Position numbers and translations under genes: made by a program. A DNA stretch of 40,056 nt from Fructobacillus evanidus (lineage in GTDB: Bacteria > Bacillota > Bacilli > Lactobacillales > Lactobacillaceae): positions 1 to 40,056 of the forward strand of contig NZ_CAUZLM010000011.1 of the NCBI RefSeq assembly GCF_963580165.1. The letters are read 5' to 3'. Positions 25,704-35,074 of the stretch are shown here, in pieces. The notes below the pieces were generated by a model, which saw nothing but the letters and a program-made list of their open reading frames with translations, made no database searches and had not been told where the DNA came from. Position 1 is the stretch's first letter, and each line of letters starts with the position of its first letter.

Positions 25704-26528
25704 ATGGGAATTTGGGCATACATGACCAGTAGTAACCTGGTTCACCTATTAGATGTATTGATTATCTGGTTCTTGTTGTATAAGGTAATTACCTTTGTTG
25801 AAGGGACCCGTGCATTACAAATCCTTTTTGGAGTTGGTGCCATTATCTTAATCAAGGTCGTCGCTTGGTATACCGGCCTGGTTGTCGTTTCTTGGTTAAT
25901 GGATCAGTTAATCACCTGGGCACCAATCGCTTTGGTCGTTATTTTCCAACAAGAAATCAGACGTGGCCTTGAAAATTTGGGTCGGCGCTTAACGGTTCGT
26001 CGCCATCACATTGATAATGAACAGGCGCGCGAATTGATTAAGGGCTTGGATATGGCTTTGGAGTATATGTCAAAGCGCCGAATTGGTGCTTTGATTACGA
26101 TTAATGGCAAAGATACTCTAGAAGAGTATATTAAGACTGGGATTACCCTCGATGCCAAGGTGACAGGGCAATTATTGATTAATATCTTTATTCCCAATAC
26201 GCCTTTGCACGATGGGGCGGTCATCATTAACAATGATCGGGTAGCGGTTGCTGCTGCCTACCTGCCACTATCGGAATCAACGAGAATTCCAAAGGAATTG
26301 GGAACTAGGCACCGAGCAGCTGTTGGAATTTCAGAAGCAACAGATGCCGTCACGGTGGTTGTTTCAGAAGAAACTGGTGAAATTTCCATTACCCAGCGGG
26401 GAGACTTGCTGCGGAATATGGATCGCGACTCCTACTTAAACTTCTTTGAAAAGCAGTGGATTGAGCCAGTTGGTAAGAAGAGCAAGAAATCCTTGCTGGG
26501 ACAATTGTTCCGGGGGAAGAAATCATGA
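25704..26528 (+). CDS. cdaA: Diadenylate cyclase CdaA
   Basis: Makes the second messenger c-di-AMP from two ATP. The 274-residue membrane enzyme has three N-terminal hydrophobic segments (about 10-80), a short coil, and a DAC domain with the two family motifs D-G-A at 170-172 (PLHDGAVI) and R-H-R at 202-204 (GTRHRAAVGISE). GAGGAG lies just before the ATG, overlapping the end of the antiporter gene. It overlaps cdaR by 4 bases (ATGA). The cdaA-cdaR-glmM order is the conserved Firmicutes arrangement in which CdaR and GlmM modulate CdaA. Confidence 0.97.
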   Translation: MGIWAYMTSSNLVHLLDVLIIWFLLYKVITFVEGTRALQILFGVGAIILIKVVAWYTGLVVVSWLMDQLITWAPIALVVIFQQEIRRGLENLGRRLTVRRHHIDNEQARELIKGLDMALEYMSKRRIGALITINGKDTLEEYIKTGITLDAKVTGQLLINIFIPNTPLHDGAVIINNDRVAVAAAYLPLSESTRIPKELGTRHRAAVGISEATDAVTVVVSEETGEISITQRGDLLRNMDRDSYLNFFEKQWIEPVGKKSKKSLLGQLFRGKKS

Positions 26529-27547
26529 ATAAGTGGACTTCATCAAAAATCGTGAACGTGGCTTTTTCATTTTTGTTGGCACTCTTAATTACCGCTTATG
26601 TTTTGTCAACAAAGCCGAGCTACTCGGGATCGAATAATAATCAATATACATCGCTGTTGCCCGAAAAAAAGGCAACGATTACGTCACCTTTGACGGTACA
26701 ATTTAATTCTTCAGATTATGTCATTGTTGGGGCGCCAAGTTCTGTTGGTGTGACCCTTCAGGGTTCATCAGCCTTAGTAACGGCGGCTCAAAGTCATAAT
26801 GAAATTCAAGCTGTGGCTGATTTGCGTGGCTTAGGGGTTGGACAACATACTGTCAACGTTGCTTTGACTGGTGTTAGCTCATCGTTGACAGCGACCGCCA
26901 GTCCTCAGACTGTAACAGTCACCTTGGCAGAAAAGGATTCCGCTAAGAAGGATGTTCAAGTTCAGTATGATGATTCAAAGATTGCTTCTGGCTACCAGGT
27001 GACCAACACAACTGTTGATCCAAAAACAGTGACAATCACTGGACCAAAGGAAAACGTGGATGCTGTTGATCATGTTGGCGCCGATGTGGCCTTAAACAAG
27101 AGTACTAAATCTAACGTGACACAATCGACTAAATTAACGGCTTACGATAAGAATGGCGATGCTGTTCAGGTAACCTTATCGCAGCAAACGGCCCAAGTGT
27201 CGATGACGATTTCTAGTTCTGGATCGAGTTCAAGCTCCAGTTCCAGTGCCAGTAGTAGCAGTTCACAATCAAGTACGAGCGGGTCGTCGTCAACTACTAA
27301 GAAAGTGAGCTTAGTAGGCCAGGCGAGCGCCGGTTCAACGGACAATTTTAACATTAGTTTCAGCCCGAGTTCCGTGACAATTGCTGGCTCAAGTGATACA
27401 CTAAGTAGCATTGATTCTTTGCCTGTTAGTCTGGACCTGTCCAATATTACTAGCAAATTAACCAAGACCGTGAGCCTGACGAAACCGAGTGGCGTTGATA
27501 GCCTGTCGGATCAAAGCGTTCAGGTGACGATTAGTCCAAAGTCATAA
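26525..27547 (+). CDS. cdaR: CdaA regulator CdaR (YbbR-domain protein)
   Basis: Membrane-anchored extracellular regulator of CdaA, 340 residues. One N-terminal hydrophobic segment (about 8-28) is followed by two clear YbbR domains (about 50-140 and 140-232), then a nearly pure Ser linker at about 233-262, and a third, more degenerate YbbR-like domain to the end. Many relatives are longer, with three to four YbbR domains. The serine tract uses mixed AGT/AGC/TCA/TCC/TCG codons, so it is not a simple DNA repeat. The start overlaps the cdaA stop (ATGA), indicating coupled translation. Confidence 0.93.
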   Translation: MNKWTSSKIVNVAFSFLLALLITAYVLSTKPSYSGSNNNQYTSLLPEKKATITSPLTVQFNSSDYVIVGAPSSVGVTLQGSSALVTAAQSHNEIQAVADLRGLGVGQHTVNVALTGVSSSLTATASPQTVTVTLAEKDSAKKDVQVQYDDSKIASGYQVTNTTVDPKTVTITGPKENVDAVDHVGADVALNKSTKSNVTQSTKLTAYDKNGDAVQVTLSQQTAQVSMTISSSGSSSSSSSSASSSSSQSSTSGSSSTTKKVSLVGQASAGSTDNFNISFSPSSVTIAGSSDTLSSIDSLPVSLDLSNITSKLTKTVSLTKPSGVDSLSDQSVQVTISPKS

Positions 27548-27604
27548 GGTCTGATTTGTTTGCGCTAAAATTATTGGCCAACCATAAGTGGAGATAAATA
27601 AAAA

Positions 27605-28969
27605 ATGACAGAATCGCAGTTAAAATACTTTGGAACAGATGGGGTCCGAGGCATTGCTAATGAAGGCTTAAAGCCTGAATTAGCCTTGAAACTCGGTCGT
27701 GCTGGTGGGGCAATTTTGACTCGCCACAACGATAATCCTGATCGACGCCCAGTTGTAATCGTTGGTCAAGATACTCGAATTTCTTCTGAAATGTTGCAAG
27801 AGGCTTTGATTGCCGGCTTGCTTTCTGTGGGCGTTGACGTGTTGAATTTGGGCGTCATTACTACGCCAGCCGTTGCTTACTTGGTTGAAGCTTTGGAAGC
27901 GGATGCCGGCATTCAAATTACGGCATCCCATAATCCAGCCGCCGATAACGGTATTAAGTTCTTTGGCCAAGACGGTTTTAAGCTTTCAGATGAACTTGAG
28001 AGCGAAATTGAAGCACTCTTAGACGGCGATGGCTATGAAGACTTACCGCGACCAAGCGCTAAGGGGTTGGGTGTTGTTTCTCATTACCAAGAGGGTGCTC
28101 AGAAATACTTGGCCTTCTTACAGAAGACTATCCCTGGCGACTTATCTGGCTTTAAGTTAGCCTTAGATGGAGCCAATGGGGCGACCTTTGACCTTCTACC
28201 ACGTCTTTTTGCAGATTTGGGAGCTGATTTCAAAACAATGGGGACAGAACCAGACGGCTTGAATATCAACGACCAGGTTGGCTCGACTCATCCAGAAGCT
28301 TTGATTGATATGGTCAAAGAAGGGGAGTTCTCAGCTGGTTTGGCCTTTGATGGGGACGGAGACCGTTTAATCGCTGTTGATGAAAACGGTGAAATTGTGG
28401 ATGGTGATAAGATTATGTATATCACTGCCCGCTTTATGAACAACCAAGGCCGTTTGAAGCACCAAACTGTGGTCTCAACTGTGATGTCTAACATTGGTTT
28501 CTATAAAGCGTTGGAAGCTCAAGGAATCAAATCTGTCCAGACTCAGGTCGGTGACCGCTATGTCATGGAAAAGATGGTTGAAGATGATGACAACCTTGGT
28601 GGTGAACAGTCCGGTCATATTATTTTCCGTGACTGGGCCAAGACTGGGGATGGCTTGTTGACGGCCTTGCAACTGCTCTTTGTGATGAAGGAGACTGGGC
28701 AGTCACTGTCAGAATTGGCAGCCGATGTCACGTTATATCCACAAAAATTAGTGAACGTGAAGGTGCCGGATAAGCAAGCAATGATGCAAAATCCAGCCCT
28801 GTTGGCTAAGATTGACCAGGTTGAAAAGCAAATGGCCGGTGATGGTCGAGTACTGGTTCGTCCTTCCGGGACGGAATCAATTGTGCGAGTAATGGCGGAA
28901 GCCAAAACTGAAGAGTTGGTCAGCGCCTATGTTGATTCAATTGTTCAAGTTGTTGAAGCTGAAAAATAA
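27605..28969 (+). CDS. glmM: Phosphoglucosamine mutase
   Basis: Converts glucosamine-6-phosphate to glucosamine-1-phosphate for UDP-GlcNAc and peptidoglycan. The 454-residue protein has the phosphoserine loop TASHNP with S108, the Mg-binding DGDGDR at 249-254, GGEQSGHII for sugar binding, and the phosphate-binding RPSGTES at 419-425. GGAG precedes the ATG. It is the last gene of the murB-antiporter-cdaA-cdaR-glmM unit; a strong terminator follows. In other Firmicutes GlmM inhibits CdaA, so the operon links wall-precursor flux with c-di-AMP. Confidence 0.97.
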   Translation: MTESQLKYFGTDGVRGIANEGLKPELALKLGRAGGAILTRHNDNPDRRPVVIVGQDTRISSEMLQEALIAGLLSVGVDVLNLGVITTPAVAYLVEALEADAGIQITASHNPAADNGIKFFGQDGFKLSDELESEIEALLDGDGYEDLPRPSAKGLGVVSHYQEGAQKYLAFLQKTIPGDLSGFKLALDGANGATFDLLPRLFADLGADFKTMGTEPDGLNINDQVGSTHPEALIDMVKEGEFSAGLAFDGDGDRLIAVDENGEIVDGDKIMYITARFMNNQGRLKHQTVVSTVMSNIGFYKALEAQGIKSVQTQVGDRYVMEKMVEDDDNLGGEQSGHIIFRDWAKTGDGLLTALQLLFVMKETGQSLSELAADVTLYPQKLVNVKVPDKQAMMQNPALLAKIDQVEKQMAGDGRVLVRPSGTESIVRVMAEAKTEELVSAYVDSIVQVVEAEK

Positions 28970-28976
28970 AAGTTAA

Positions 28977-29015
28977 AAACCAAGGAAAGCCAAAGTGCTG
29001 ATCCTTGGTTTTTTT
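28977..29015 (+). terminator. Terminator after glmM
   Basis: AAACCAAGGA (28977-28986) pairs with TCCTTGGTTT (29002-29011), loop 15 bases, followed by more T up to 29015. Confidence 0.92.
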
Positions 29016-29049
29016 GCCCTGTTTTGCAACAAAAGCTGACCTAAAAATC

Positions 29050-29058
29050 TGTTATAAT
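29050..29058 (+). promoter_or_regulatory. Extended -10 promoter for the rnc-smc-ftsY-ylxM-ffh operon
   Basis: TGT-TATAAT combines a perfect -10 box with a TG extension, about 31 bases before the rnc start. The -35 region is poor. Confidence 0.75.
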
Positions 29059-29089
29059 AAAAACAACTGAATTTTGAAAGGAAAACACC

Positions 29090-29791
29090 TTGTCACCATC
29101 TGACTTTAGTAACTTTTTAAGAGAAAAGTTTCAAATTAGTTTTAATAACTTAAACCTTTTGCAAGAGGCTTTGACCCAACGCAATTACTTGAATGAGCAC
29201 CCTAAGGAACAGGGCCGGGATTACCAACGGCTCGAGTTTTTGGGTGATGCCATCATGCAGGCAACGGTGACGGAATACCTCTTTAAGCGTTATCCTGATT
29301 GGGATGAAGGCCAATTGACTGAAATGCGAATCACCATGGTTCAAACAAAGTCCTTTGCTCACTTCGCCCAAGTCATCCACCTGAACGAAGCCATTCGTTT
29401 GGGGAAGGGTGAGGAAATGAACGGTGCCCGGTCACGTCCTTCACTTTTGGAGGATATCTGGGAAGCCTTTATCGGGGCCTTGTTCTTAGATCAGGGCCAG
29501 GCTGCCGTGGTTTCATTGTTGAACCAAACGGTCTTTGCGGCCATCGATGAAAACTTCTTTGACCAATTTATTGACTTTAAGTCCCGCTTGCAAGAAAAGT
29601 TGCAGGCTCAGGGATCTGTTGATATTACTTATCAAATTGAGAATGAAATTCGTAACGAAGACAACAGTCAGGTTTTTGAAGTCTTTGTTGCGGTTGATGG
29701 CAAGACTTTGGCCCATGGGTCAGGTCAGTCCATCAAGGATGCGGAAAAGGCGGCCGCACAAAAGGCCTATCAAGATTTAACTGCCAAATAA
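29090..29791 (+). CDS. rnc: Ribonuclease III
   Basis: Double-strand-specific endoribonuclease for rRNA processing and mRNA decay. The 233-residue protein has the family signature RLEFLGDAIMQ at 47-57 and the second catalytic cluster EDIWEAFIGALFLD at 121-134. A dsRNA-binding domain covers about 155-231. The start is TTG: AAAGGA lies 7 bases upstream and no ATG fits the N-terminus. First gene of the operon; smc follows after 24 bases. Confidence 0.96.
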   Translation: MSPSDFSNFLREKFQISFNNLNLLQEALTQRNYLNEHPKEQGRDYQRLEFLGDAIMQATVTEYLFKRYPDWDEGQLTEMRITMVQTKSFAHFAQVIHLNEAIRLGKGEEMNGARSRPSLLEDIWEAFIGALFLDQGQAAVVSLLNQTVFAAIDENFFDQFIDFKSRLQEKLQAQGSVDITYQIENEIRNEDNSQVFEVFVAVDGKTLAHGSGQSIKDAEKAAAQKAYQDLTAK

Positions 29792-29815
29792 CACACAAGA
29801 GTACACAAAACGCCC

Positions 29816-32800
29816 ATGAAATTAAAGACACTGGAAATTATTGGCTTTAAGTCTTTTGCCAATAAAACCGTGATTGACTTCCAGCAGGGAATGACTGGGA
29901 TTGTTGGTCCAAATGGTTCTGGAAAATCAAATATTATTGAAGCCATCCGTTGGGTGATGGGGGAACAGTCGGCTAAAGATTTGCGAGGCAATAAAATGGC
30001 CGACGTTATTTTTGGTGGCACAAAAAATCGGAAGCCCTTAAACCGGGCGGAAGTTTCGATTACTTTTGATAATGCTGACCATTATATTGCCTCTGATTTT
30101 ACCGAAATTCGAATTACAAGACGGCTGTATCGGACTGGGGAATCTTCTTACCAATTAAACGGGACGGAATGCCGACTCAAGGACATCCATGAACTCTTTA
30201 TGGATACAGGCCTTGGTCGGGATGGTTTTTCAATTATCTCCCAGGGCCAGGTCGAGAAGATTTTTTCGGCGAAGCCAGAAGAACGACGGGGCATTATTGA
30301 AGAAGTTGCCGGTGTTTACAAGTATAAGCAAAACAAGGACAAGGCCGAAAAGGACTTGGCTGCCACGGAAGATAACTTGGACCGTGTTGATGATATTATT
30401 GCCGAAGTGGAAGGCCGACTGACCCCTTTGGCTGACCAGGCTTTAAAGGCCAAGGATTACTTAGCTAAACGCGAAAGCTTTGAAAAATTAGACCAGGTGC
30501 GATTGACCCGGTCGATTTTGTCGTTACAAGGACAAGTTGCTGATCAAAGACAGGAGGCCGGCAAAACCAAGGAAGCAGTTGCAAAGCAGCAAGCCCAGGT
30601 AAGTTCGATTCAAGATGGCCTTAGTCAAACCCGTAGCCAATTAGAGGCAATCCAACACGACCGTGACGCCTTACAGGCAGAGATTGTTGCCAAGGCGCAG
30701 GAAAAAGAACGGTTAATCGGAAATCAGAAGCTGGCCTCACAAGAGCAGGCCACTCTGGTCCGCGATTTGGCTCATTTAGCCGAGCAACAAAAAGACGATC
30801 AGGCTCAAGTCGAAGAAACCCAGGCTGATTTAACGCAGGTGCAGGGCCAATTAACGGCCTTAGTTGACCAAGAACGGTCATTAAAACAGACCATCAAACA
30901 AATCGACCAGGACCACGGAGCGACGAAAATCGACGCAGTTCAAAACGAATTGGCCGAAAATCGCAATGCTTATGTGGCAGCAATGCAGGAAATTGCTTCC
31001 TTACATAATAAGCTGACTTATCAAGAGAAGGCTTTGGCTCAAACTGAAGCCCAGTTAGCTTTGAAAAAGACGGCGATGACGAAGGCCCAGGGCGACTTGG
31101 ATGCTGCAGAAAGTGCCTTGGCAGCCTATCAAAAAGAACATCCGGACCAAACGACTGGCGAAAATCCTTTCGAGGCTCAGGTGGCGCAAGCAGAGGATGC
31201 CTTAGCAGACGCTAAGACAACGGCTCAGGACCAACAAAAAAGTTGGCAAGAGGCGGCCTATGCTCTCGACCAGCAGCGGTCACGTTATCAGGCGGAAGCT
31301 TCCTTGGATGATTATGCTGGTTTTTATCAGGGCGTTAAGAACCTGATGGTACCGTCTGTGCGACGAAACTTTCCAGGTATTAAGGGTGTCGTTGCCGAAT
31401 TGTTAACGGTGCCAAAATCCTATACTAAGGCAATTGAAACCGTTTTGGGTGGAGCCTTACAGCAAATTGTAGTGGACTCAACTCAAACAGCTAAGTCAAT
31501 TGTTGCCTACTTGACTAAGAACAAAAAGGGTCGGGTAACCCTTTTGCCAATTGATACGATTCGCCCTCGTCAGGCGCGCGATGTTGCTGCCGCTAGCCGT
31601 GAAAATGGTTATATTGGCTTAGCTGCCGACTTAGTTTCCGTGCCAGCTGGGATGGAAAATATTCTGTCTTCGCTATTGGGAACAACGCTAGTTGTTGAAA
31701 ATTTGGATGCGGCAACTCGAGTCGCTCGGGCTTGTCAAAATCGTTTGCGGGTCGTTTCATTAGACGGTCAGCTGGTCAATGCCGGTGGTTCGATTACCGG
31801 TGGTGCCAACTTCCGTCAGGGTCCATCCGTTCTGTCACGGCAAGCTGATTTGAAGGAAAAAGAAGCAGCGCTGGTTAAGCAACAGGCACTGGTTGATGAC
31901 CTGGCTGAAAAGCGTAACCAAAGTCAAAATCAGGTTAACACTTGGCAGGAAAAGTTGGCGGACTTGATGCAAAAAAGTCGCGATTTTGTTGCTCAGGGAC
32001 AGCAGGTTGATTATGAATTGGCCGGCTTAAAGGATACCGTCGACCGCCATCAAACCAGTGTTCAAACGTTATCTTTGGACCTGGCAGATTTGCAGGTTGC
32101 CAAAGAGGATGCTGAGCAGGAGCAGACAACGGCCCAAGCGGCCTTGACTGAAAACGAGGATAAGAAGGGGCAAATCGAGGGACAAACTGCTGATTTGACC
32201 GCCGAGTTGGACCAGTTAACCAAGGACCAACAGGCTTATCAGGACCAAAAAGCCGAATTCCAAGCAGAACTCGCCAAGGTTTCCGCCCAGCGTGCTGCTC
32301 AGGAAGAAAATCAGAACCGCTTGACCGAAGCCTTGACAAAGGTGCAAGAGCACTTGTTGTCATTGCAGGAGCAGGCGGGGCAGATGCAGGAAAGCCTCGA
32401 CCAGGCGAAGAGCGCTGAAGAACTGAGCCAGGCGGTGACGGATTTGTCGACCGCCTTAACACAGGCCCAGGAAAAGGCTGATTCACTGGCCGAACAATGG
32501 ACCAAGTTATCAACGACGGTTAAGGAAGAGGAAGAAAAGCTCGCCTTGGCCCAAGAAGAGTTGAATAACGAGGTTGTTGATCAATCAGCCGCTAACCATC
32601 GTTTGCAAAGTAGCCAAGAACGCTTAGCCAAGCAAATTGCAACGTTGCGGCAGACTTATGGCTTGACTGTAGAATCAGAGGACGATGTGGTTGCTTCTGA
32701 TTTGTCTGACCAAGAAATTGACCAAACTTTGGCCGAAACAAAGAAGGCCATCGATGCGTTGGGACCCGTGAACATCGCTGCCATCCAGGAGTACGATGAA

Positions 32801-33373
32801 ATTAAAGACCGCCACGACTTCTTGACGAACCAAGCAGAAGACCTGAAAGCGGCCAAGCAAACCTTGCAGGATACCATCGATGAGATGGACCAAGAGGTTC
32901 AGATTCGCTTTAAGGAAACCTTTGATGCCATTGCGGCTAATTTCTCAGATGTCTTTACAAAGATGTTTGCGGGTGGCCAGGCTCAAATCGAGTTGACCGA
33001 CCCGGAGCACTTGTTAACGACTGGAATCGACATTAAGGCGCAGCCGCCTGGCAAGAAATTCCAGCAAATGTCGTTGCTGTCCGGTGGCGAAAAGGCCTTG
33101 ACGGCTATTTCGTTGCTGTTTGCGATTTTACAGGTTCGCCCGGTACCGTTTGCCGTTTTGGATGAAGCCGAGGCGGCCTTGGATGAGGCGAACGTCGATC
33201 GCTTTGCGGCCTATTTGAAAAACTTTGCCGGCGATACCCAATTCATCACCATTACGCACCGAAAAGGAACGATGGTTGCCGCTAAAATTCTGTATGGTGT
33301 TACAATGCAAGAAGCAGGGGTGTCAAAGATGGTTGCGGTTAACCTGGAAGAGGCACACCAACAACTCGCTTAA
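29816..33373 (+). CDS. smc: Chromosome segregation protein SMC
   Basis: Condensin ATPase for chromosome organisation. 1185 residues, the standard length. The N-terminal head has Walker A GPNGSGKSNI at 31-40 and a Q-loop region (FSIISQGQVEKIF). Two long coiled coils, rich in Gln/Ala/Lys/Glu, flank the hinge at about 500-665. The C-terminal head has the signature LSGGEKALTAISLLFAILQ near 1088 and Walker B PFAVLDEAEAALDEANV. No clear Shine-Dalgarno precedes the ATG, so translation may depend on rnc upstream. The rnc-smc-ftsY order is conserved in Firmicutes. Confidence 0.97.
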   Translation: MKLKTLEIIGFKSFANKTVIDFQQGMTGIVGPNGSGKSNIIEAIRWVMGEQSAKDLRGNKMADVIFGGTKNRKPLNRAEVSITFDNADHYIASDFTEIRITRRLYRTGESSYQLNGTECRLKDIHELFMDTGLGRDGFSIISQGQVEKIFSAKPEERRGIIEEVAGVYKYKQNKDKAEKDLAATEDNLDRVDDIIAEVEGRLTPLADQALKAKDYLAKRESFEKLDQVRLTRSILSLQGQVADQRQEAGKTKEAVAKQQAQVSSIQDGLSQTRSQLEAIQHDRDALQAEIVAKAQEKERLIGNQKLASQEQATLVRDLAHLAEQQKDDQAQVEETQADLTQVQGQLTALVDQERSLKQTIKQIDQDHGATKIDAVQNELAENRNAYVAAMQEIASLHNKLTYQEKALAQTEAQLALKKTAMTKAQGDLDAAESALAAYQKEHPDQTTGENPFEAQVAQAEDALADAKTTAQDQQKSWQEAAYALDQQRSRYQAEASLDDYAGFYQGVKNLMVPSVRRNFPGIKGVVAELLTVPKSYTKAIETVLGGALQQIVVDSTQTAKSIVAYLTKNKKGRVTLLPIDTIRPRQARDVAAASRENGYIGLAADLVSVPAGMENILSSLLGTTLVVENLDAATRVARACQNRLRVVSLDGQLVNAGGSITGGANFRQGPSVLSRQADLKEKEAALVKQQALVDDLAEKRNQSQNQVNTWQEKLADLMQKSRDFVAQGQQVDYELAGLKDTVDRHQTSVQTLSLDLADLQVAKEDAEQEQTTAQAALTENEDKKGQIEGQTADLTAELDQLTKDQQAYQDQKAEFQAELAKVSAQRAAQEENQNRLTEALTKVQEHLLSLQEQAGQMQESLDQAKSAEELSQAVTDLSTALTQAQEKADSLAEQWTKLSTTVKEEEEKLALAQEELNNEVVDQSAANHRLQSSQERLAKQIATLRQTYGLTVESEDDVVASDLSDQEIDQTLAETKKAIDALGPVNIAAIQEYDEIKDRHDFLTNQAEDLKAAKQTLQDTIDEMDQEVQIRFKETFDAIAANFSDVFTKMFAGGQAQIELTDPEHLLTTGIDIKAQPPGKKFQQMSLLSGGEKALTAISLLFAILQVRPVPFAVLDEAEAALDEANVDRFAAYLKNFAGDTQFITITHRKGTMVAAKILYGVTMQEAGVSKMVAVNLEEAHQQLA

Positions 33374-33392
33374 TCACATAGGAGAGTAGTCT

Positions 33393-34718
33393 ATGGGACT
33401 TTTTGATATTTTTAAGAAAAAAAAGGTTGATCAGGAAAATCAGTCAGCCGAAGTTGATCAGCAGACAACACCTGAGTCAGCACCAAGCGAATCAGAGAAA
33501 CAGGTAACTGATGCTGACCAAAATCAGCCGGCTGAGAAGAGTGCAAACGTGGCGGCAACGGACCAACAAAACCAGCCTGCTAAAGAAGGCCAAGCTGAGG
33601 GCACCACTGGATCAACCGCAACTGAAGCCAACGAATCAGCCACAGCTGATAACGACGAAGCTGAACAAGAGTCAGCTGAAGTGGTTGTAGAAAATAATGA
33701 CGGAGACCAAGCTGTTGCTACTGGCCACAATCAGGACCAGGGTCAAAAGCAAGACCAGAATGAAGACCAACACCAAGACGAGCAATCCAATCAAGAGGTT
33801 TATGATCGTGGCTTGAAGCAGTCACGGAACGGCTTTGCCGAACGGTTTAACCGCTTTTTGGCTAACTTCCGCTCGGTTGATGAAAACTTCTTTGAAGAAT
33901 TAGAGGATACCTTGATTGGGGCTGATTTAGGCTTCGATTTGGCCATCCAAATTTCCAACCAAGTGCGTGAGGCTGTTAAGGTTCAAAACATCAAAGATAA
34001 GGACCAAATCCGTTCTTTGATTATTGAACAAATGGTGGCACAGTATGAGGCTCAAGGTCAAAACGAAGACCAATCCATGCATTTTGCGCCAGCCGGTCAA
34101 CCAACCGTGATTCTCTTTGTTGGGGTGAACGGTGTCGGCAAGACAACAACTGTTGGAAAATTAGCTTCAACTTACAAAAAAGAGGGCAAGAAGGTCCTTT
34201 TGGCGGCAGCGGATACCTTCCGTGCCGGTGCGGTAAAGCAACTGCAGGAATGGGGTAACCGGGCCGATGTGCCGGTTGTTGCTGGTCCTGAAAAGGCCGA
34301 CCCAGCATCCGTTGTCTATACGGCAGTTGAACGGGCCAAAGAAGAGCACTATGACGTCTTGTTCGTTGATACGGCCGGCCGTTTGCAAAATAATGTCAAC
34401 TTGATGCAGGAATTATCAAAGATTAACCGGGTGGTAAAGAAGGTTTTGCCTGATGCACCACAAGAAGTTTTGCTGGTCTTGGATGCGACGACTGGGCAGA
34501 ATGCTTTGCAGCAAGCCAAGTTGTTCCAGGACTCTTCTGATGTGACTGGCATCGTCTTAACCAAGATGGATGGGACTGCCAAGGGTGGCATCGTCTTTGC
34601 CATCCGTGACAGCCTTCATTTGCCAGTTAAGTGGATTGGCTTTGGCGAGAAGGCCACTGATTTACGCGTCTTTTCGGCCGAAGACTTTGTTTATGGCATG
34701 TTTAAGGACTTGGTCTAA
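33393..34718 (+). CDS. ftsY: Signal recognition particle receptor FtsY
   Basis: SRP receptor GTPase that delivers ribosome-nascent chains to the translocon. The 441-residue protein starts with MGLFDIFKKKK, probably a membrane-targeting amphipathic helix. Residues about 15-140 are acidic, Gln/Asp/Glu/Ala-rich and low complexity, an E. coli-like A domain that is long for a Gram-positive. The NG domain follows: P-loop G244-T252 (GVNGVGKTTT), DTFRAGAVKQL, DTAGRLQNN, TKMDGTAKGG. AGGAGAG precedes the ATG. ylxM starts 3 bases after the stop. Confidence 0.96.
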   Translation: MGLFDIFKKKKVDQENQSAEVDQQTTPESAPSESEKQVTDADQNQPAEKSANVAATDQQNQPAKEGQAEGTTGSTATEANESATADNDEAEQESAEVVVENNDGDQAVATGHNQDQGQKQDQNEDQHQDEQSNQEVYDRGLKQSRNGFAERFNRFLANFRSVDENFFEELEDTLIGADLGFDLAIQISNQVREAVKVQNIKDKDQIRSLIIEQMVAQYEAQGQNEDQSMHFAPAGQPTVILFVGVNGVGKTTTVGKLASTYKKEGKKVLLAAADTFRAGAVKQLQEWGNRADVPVVAGPEKADPASVVYTAVERAKEEHYDVLFVDTAGRLQNNVNLMQELSKINRVVKKVLPDAPQEVLLVLDATTGQNALQQAKLFQDSSDVTGIVLTKMDGTAKGGIVFAIRDSLHLPVKWIGFGEKATDLRVFSAEDFVYGMFKDLV

Positions 34719-34721
34719 GCG

Positions 34722-35063
34722 ATGGATTTAGACAAAAAAAATCAAGTGAACGCACTATTACCGTTTTACGGACCGTTGCTGACGGTTAAGCAACAAAACT
34801 ACTTGCGGGCGTACTTTGAGGATGATTACTCCATCATTGAAATCGCCGAGGCCGAAGTTGTTAGCCGGCAAGCCGTTTCGGATAACTTGAAGCGTGGCGT
34901 TGACTCTTTGGAACATTACGAGGCTGTTTTGGGCCTCTACAAGGATTCAGTCCACCGTCAGGCGCAGGAACAGGACTTGTTGGACTATGTTGCCGAACAC
35001 TACCAAAACGATCAACATCTAAAGCAAATTTTAGACCAACTGGTCAACCAAGAAATTAATTAA
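34722..35063 (+). CDS. ylxM: YlxM family DNA-binding/SRP-associated protein
   Basis: A 113-residue helix-turn-helix protein of the YlxM/UPF0122 family, nearly always encoded next to ffh. In streptococci the homologue is reported to modulate SRP. The HTH is seen in VKQQNYLRAYFEDDYSIIEIAEAEVVSRQAVSDNLKRG (sigma-factor region 4-like, roughly residues 23-60). Only AAGGA about 12 bases upstream could serve as ribosome site, so coupling to ftsY is likely. Confidence 0.92.
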   Translation: MDLDKKNQVNALLPFYGPLLTVKQQNYLRAYFEDDYSIIEIAEAEVVSRQAVSDNLKRGVDSLEHYEAVLGLYKDSVHRQAQEQDLLDYVAEHYQNDQHLKQILDQLVNQEIN

Positions 35064-35074
35064 GGGGGAAGCCG

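Noticed and set aside
27211..27300. Serine tract in cdaR as a slippage-prone DNA repeat
   Set aside because: The serine codons are mixed, so there is no long uniform nucleotide repeat; the tract is a protein linker.
31935..32513. 192-codon minus-strand open frame within smc
   Set aside because: A shadow of the Gln/Ala-rich coiled-coil codons; the product is Pro/Ser/Arg-rich nonsense without a ribosome site.
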